Positions 5,139 through 7,783 of a DNA stretch of 7,783 bases are shown in pieces. The translations under genes were made by a program, and so were the position numbers. This DNA is from Candidatus Dormiibacterota bacterium. GTDB lineage: Bacteria > Chloroflexota > Dormibacteria > Aeolococcales > Aeolococcaceae. The notes under the pieces were generated by a model. The model did not search any database. It saw only the letters and a list, made by a program, of their open reading frames with translations, and was not told the DNA's origin. Position 1 is the stretch's first letter. Every line of letters begins with the position of its first letter. The stretch spans positions 1-7,783 of the forward strand of contig JAFAJR010000040.1 in the NCBI GenBank assembly GCA_019236085.1, written 5' to 3'.

Positions 5139-7194
5139 GCCGCAGCGCGCTCTGGTTGTGCAGGAACTGGTGCCACCAGCGCGTGGCAACCAGCTCCGGC
5201 AGCACGATGACCAGCGTGTCGTCGTCGCGCTGCCGGTCCACGGCGTCGATGTAGGCGAGCAGCGGCCTGACGAAGCTGCGGTACGGCGACTCGATGATCT
5301 CGAGTGGCACGTGATTGCCCCACACCTCCCACATTGCGCGCAGCCTGGCGATGTGATGCTCGTCGTCGCAGACGTGCACCGCTATCACCTTGTCGCTCAC
5401 GGTGCGGGCGAACGCCAGGCTCTGCAACGCCACGTTGTTCATGTCGGCGATGGGCACGATGCACACCGGGTTCATGCGAGCCGGAGAGGTCGGGATCTCC
5501 GGCGCGATCTGCTGCGACACCTCACGGTAATGGCGGTGGATGGCGAAGAAGAGCGCGACGAAGCAGGGGATGATGATGAGCACGATGTACGCGCCGTCGC
5601 GGAACTTGCTCACCGCCTCCACCACGAAGACGATGGCAGTGAGGCAGGCGCCCAGCAGGTTGAACGGCATCGCCACGCGCCACCCCGGCTCGCGGCGGCG
5701 CAACCAGCGCACCACCATCCCTGACTGCGACATGGTGAAGGCGATGAAGACACCGATGGCGTACAGGGGGATCAGCAACGAGACGTTGCCCTTGAACACG
5801 ACAACCAGCACGACCGCGAGCCCGGCCAGCACGAGTATGCCGTTGCTGAATGCCAGACGCTCGCCCAGGCGCTTGAACTGATGCGGCGCGTAATCATCCC
5901 GCGAGAGGAAGAAGAAGAGGCGGGGAAAGTCGCTGAAGGCCGTGTTGGCGGCCAGGATCAGGATGAGGAATGTCGTGAAGCTCACGGCGAAGTAGCCCAC
6001 CGACCCGTTGCCGAACGCCATCTTGGCGACCTTGCCCAGCAGCACCTGGTAGTGCGGGTTGCTGGGGTCGTCGACATGGATGCCCGTGACATGCACCACC
6101 AGCGTGATGCCGATGAACATCGTGCCCAGCAGCGAGCCCATGATGACGAGCGTCCGCCGGGCGTTGCGCCATTCCGGCGGCTTGAACGCGGGGACGCCGT
6201 CGCTGATCGCCTCGATGCCTGTCAGCGCGCTGCAGCCGGAGGCGAAGGCCTGCAGGATCAGCAGCAGCCCGACGGTTTGCAGCGGCTGCAGCACCGGCGG
6301 CGTGTACTCGGGACCGGCGGCGGCAGCGCAGGCGCCGTGAGCGCACCCTCCGCTGAGGATCTTGATCGCCGACATCGCCAGCATCGCCATCACCGCGCCG
6401 ATGAAGAGGTACGTCGGTGCGGCGAAGATGGTGCCGGATTCCCGGATGCCGCGCAGGTTGCCCACGCAGATCAGGGCGATGGCGATGACGCAGAGCGGGA
6501 CTGTGAGGGGGACCAGCGAGGGGAACGGCCCCACCAGGTACGAGATGCCGCTGGACACAGACACTGCGACCGTCAGCACGTAGTCGGTCATGAGCGCCGA
6601 GGCGGCGATCAATCCCGCCAGCGGCCCGAGGTTGTCCTTGGCGACGATGTACGAGCCGCCGCCCTTGGGGTACGCCTTGATCGTCTGCCGGTAGCTGAGC
6701 ACGACGGCGAAGATGAGGAAGGCGATCGCCGCCATGATCCAGACGTCGAAGTGCTGTCCCTGCGCGGTGACCAGGAGGCCGGCGCCGGCGAAGACGAGCA
6801 GGATCTGCTCGGTTGCGTAGGCGACCGACGACAGCGCGTCGGACGACAGCACTGCCAGCGCCTTCACCTTCGTCAGCCGTTCGTGCACCAGCTGTCGGGT
6901 GGCCAGCGGCGGACCGAGCAATGCAGTGCGGATCCGGCGGCGGAACTGTCCGAAGCCGGTCGCCGGCTGGGTGGTGCGCCGGGTGGCCGTCAGCCAGCCG
7001 GTGGTGACCCGTTCGAACCCCTCCTGCTCGGAGCGGTGGACGCGGACGTACTGCCGTCCCGGCCTGCCGCGGCGCTCCACCAGGTCGAGGTCGGGGGCAA
7101 CGGCTGAGACACTGGGGTCGGCGCGCGAGACAGGACCCACGGCCCACGCCCGGCCGGCATGCCGCAGTGTCTCTACCTCTTCGTCGGTGAGCAC
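5026..7194 (-). CDS. kimA: KimA-type potassium importer (APC superfamily) with cytosolic UspA-like domain
   Basis: Membrane transporter resembling B. subtilis KimA (YdaO), a proton-coupled K+ importer of the APC superfamily. From the GTG at 7194 the product has 722 residues. About 110 N-terminal residues precede the membrane core (roughly 112-560, about 12 hydrophobic segments). The core opens with KVKALAVLSSDALSSVAYATEQ, whose D119 and Y126 match KimA D36 and Y43, K+-site residues. Other family matches are SYRQTIKAYPKGGGSYIV, FASGCSALTGIEAISDGVPAFK, LAANTAFSDFPRL and IPLYAIGVFIAFTMSQ. The soluble C-terminal domain (about 577-722) includes KVIAVHV, SPYRS, FLHNQSA and VNVPYHL, as in KimA. KimA has 607 residues, so this protein carries about 80 extra N-terminal residues (including RRGRPGRQYVRVHR) and about 15 at the C-terminus. 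The start is uncertain: the frame is open to a GTG at 7377 (783 residues), but that would cross the promoter region and the divergent neighbour. The 3' end overlaps WS/DGAT by 113 bp. Confidence 0.88.
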   Translation of the reverse strand: MLTDEEVETLRHAGRAWAVGPVSRADPSVSAVAPDLDLVERRGRPGRQYVRVHRSEQEGFERVTTGWLTATRRTTQPATGFGQFRRRIRTALLGPPLATRQLVHERLTKVKALAVLSSDALSSVAYATEQILLVFAGAGLLVTAQGQHFDVWIMAAIAFLIFAVVLSYRQTIKAYPKGGGSYIVAKDNLGPLAGLIAASALMTDYVLTVAVSVSSGISYLVGPFPSLVPLTVPLCVIAIALICVGNLRGIRESGTIFAAPTYLFIGAVMAMLAMSAIKILSGGCAHGACAAAAGPEYTPPVLQPLQTVGLLLILQAFASGCSALTGIEAISDGVPAFKPPEWRNARRTLVIMGSLLGTMFIGITLVVHVTGIHVDDPSNPHYQVLLGKVAKMAFGNGSVGYFAVSFTTFLILILAANTAFSDFPRLFFFLSRDDYAPHQFKRLGERLAFSNGILVLAGLAVVLVVVFKGNVSLLIPLYAIGVFIAFTMSQSGMVVRWLRRREPGWRVAMPFNLLGACLTAIVFVVEAVSKFRDGAYIVLIIIPCFVALFFAIHRHYREVSQQIAPEIPTSPARMNPVCIVPIADMNNVALQSLAFARTVSDKVIAVHVCDDEHHIARLRAMWEVWGNHVPLEIIESPYRSFVRPLLAYIDAVDRQRDDDTLVIVLPELVATRWWHQFLHNQSALRLKALLLFRPGTVVVNVPYHLRRHQHVRRHLREDLDAI

Positions 7195-7324
7195 CGCCGG
7201 CTGCTCAGCCAACCTCGACTCCCATCTTCGAGCAGTGTATGCACCGATCGTTGCAGCGCACACCGTCGATCCGTTCGGGCGGGATTGGTACGATGCCCCC
7301 GTTGAGCGAACCGGGAAGCGGCGA
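7195..7324. promoter_or_regulatory. divergent promoter region between kimA and the right-edge gene
   Basis: This 130-bp stretch separates two outward-facing genes. On the minus strand TACACT (7239-7234) is a TANNNT-type -10 that would give a kimA leader of roughly 35 nt. On the plus strand TACGAT (7289-7294) is a similar -10, followed by GGGAAG (7313-7318) with a 6-nt gap to the GTG at 7325, a usable ribosome site. No clear -35 boxes are seen. The elements are short and individually could be chance; their placement in the divergent gap is the main support. Confidence 0.35.
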
Positions 7325-7783
7325 GTGATCGCCAGACCAGCTGGTCCCGAGGGCCCATCGGAGGCGGAGGGGCGCACGCATCAGGCGCCGCGGCTTCGGC
7401 CGCGAGCCGCGATGCCGCCGAGTTTCCCCGCCATCGTGCGCCCTCAAGGGTTGGCCAAGGCCGCGGTGACGCCGGCGCTGCCGGAGCCGCAGCACCACCA
7501 CCTGCCCGCCTGGGTGCGCCGGGCGCACGGCCTGGCCCGGCCGATCCTGGCCGACGAGCTTGCTGCCCTTGAAGGAGAGCCGCGCCGCCAGCTGGAGGCG
7601 GCGATCGCCAGTCTGGTCGCCGCGATCAGCAGCGGCAAGTTCAGCCAGGCGTTCCGCTATCAAGAGGTCGTGGCGCTGGGAGAGCGGCTGCTGGCCGAGC
7701 ACCGGCGCGACAGCGCGGAGCGGCAGCGCGCCCAGCGGGCGCTGGACACCGCCCGGCGCCGCGTGTCGGACCGCATGCGCGAC
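7325..7783 (+). CDS. 5' part of an unrecognised gene running off the right edge
   Basis: An open frame with no stop runs from GTG 7325 to the window end (153 codons seen). From ATG 7412 onward almost every codon ends in G or C, as in the neighbouring real genes, so it is very likely coding. I do not recognise the family. The visible protein begins with a Pro/Ala/Arg-rich stretch, has a HHHLPAWVRRAHGLARPILADE segment in two parts (HHHLPAWVRR, then AHGLARPILADE), and then becomes an Arg/Glu/Ala/Gln-rich probable helix or coiled coil (LEAAIASLVAAI, QEVVALGERLLAEHRRD, ERQRAQRALDTARRR). No transmembrane segment or catalytic motif is visible. Start: GTG 7325 has GGGAAG upstream and a candidate -10 at 7289; ATG 7412 is the alternative and marks where codon bias becomes strong, but it follows a stable hairpin. 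It is divergent from kimA. Confidence 0.7.
   Translation, partial: MIARPAGPEGPSEAEGRTHQAPRLRPRAAMPPSFPAIVRPQGLAKAAVTPALPEPQHHHLPAWVRRAHGLARPILADELAALEGEPRRQLEAAIASLVAAISSGKFSQAFRYQEVVALGERLLAEHRRDSAERQRAQRALDTARRRVSDRMRD
7389..7404 (+). promoter_or_regulatory. UUCG-tetraloop hairpin near the start of the right-edge gene
   Basis: CGCGGC (7389-7394) and GCCGCG (7399-7404) form a perfect 6-bp GC stem capped by TTCG with a C-G closing pair, the exceptionally stable cUUCGg tetraloop in RNA. It ends 7 nt before ATG 7412. If translation starts there, the hairpin would occupy the ribosome-binding position; if it starts at GTG 7325, it is inside the coding region. There is no U-tract, so it is not a terminator. 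The regulatory role is inferred. Confidence 0.4.

Noticed and set aside
5881..7107. A 408-codon plus-strand open frame opposite kimA, with Asp/Glu/Arg/His-rich translation.
   Set aside because: It lies wholly antisense to conserved KimA motifs, has no family-like features, and such long antisense frames are expected in GC-rich coding DNA.
5894..7147. A 417-codon minus-strand frame overlapping kimA in another frame.
   Set aside because: Its translation is Arg/Pro/Gly/His-rich noise, while the kimA frame shows a complete transporter.
7195..7324. A c-di-AMP (ydaO-type) riboswitch upstream of kimA, as in Bacillus.
   Set aside because: The leader between the candidate promoter and the start is only about 35 nt, too short for that riboswitch, and no matching structure was seen.
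7205..7702. A 165-codon minus-strand frame ahead of kimA.
   Set aside because: It spans the divergent promoter region and opposes a plus-strand frame with much better third-position GC bias.
1..7783. CRISPR arrays, tRNA or rRNA genes, insertion sequences, integrase or phage genes.
   Set aside because: No regularly spaced repeats, clover-leaf sequences, terminal inverted repeats with a transposase, or phage-like proteins were found on either strand.

Overview
The window is dense, GC-rich bacterial chromosomal DNA with ordinary core-metabolism genes. It looks actinobacterial (Actinomycetota). The iron-sulfur subunit at the left edge resembles the mycobacterial Sdh1 type (Rv0247c-like, recalled from memory, not aligned). 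A wax ester synthase/diacylglycerol acyltransferase (WS/DGAT), typical of lipid-storing actinobacteria, is present. Coding frames are very rich in G/C at third positions, and GTG starts are common. I see no phage, plasmid, insertion sequence, CRISPR array, tRNA or rRNA.

Layout, left to right. (1) sdhB, plus strand, probably the last gene of a succinate dehydrogenase/fumarate reductase operon whose other genes lie to the left. (2) A 138-bp spacer holding a perfect 13-bp inverted repeat around nested smaller hairpins. (3) A 90-residue membrane protein of unknown function, translationally coupled by an ATGA overlap to (4) hxpB, a YniC-type HAD sugar-phosphate phosphatase. (5) mdh, an LDH-like malate dehydrogenase, on the minus strand, converging on hxpB; both stop codons lie in one short hairpin. 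(6) nth (endonuclease III), divergent from mdh across a 55-bp gap, followed after 13 bp by (7) a WS/DGAT gene. (8) kimA, minus strand, a KimA-type potassium importer with an N-terminal extension; its 3' end overlaps the WS/DGAT 3' end by 113 bp. (9) After a divergent promoter region, the start of an unrecognised plus-strand gene that runs off the right edge.

Functionally, sdhB and mdh are both TCA-cycle enzymes (succinate to fumarate, malate to oxaloacetate). WS/DGAT uses acyl-CoA to make storage lipid. nth repairs oxidised pyrimidines. hxpB removes phosphate from sugar phosphates. kimA brings in potassium. I do not see one dedicated pathway or a clearly new system. The parts most worth a second look are the structured spacer before the small membrane protein, the hairpin shared by two stop codons, the long tail-to-tail overlap of WS/DGAT and kimA, the N-terminal extension of KimA, and the UUCG-capped hairpin at the start of the unknown right-edge gene.
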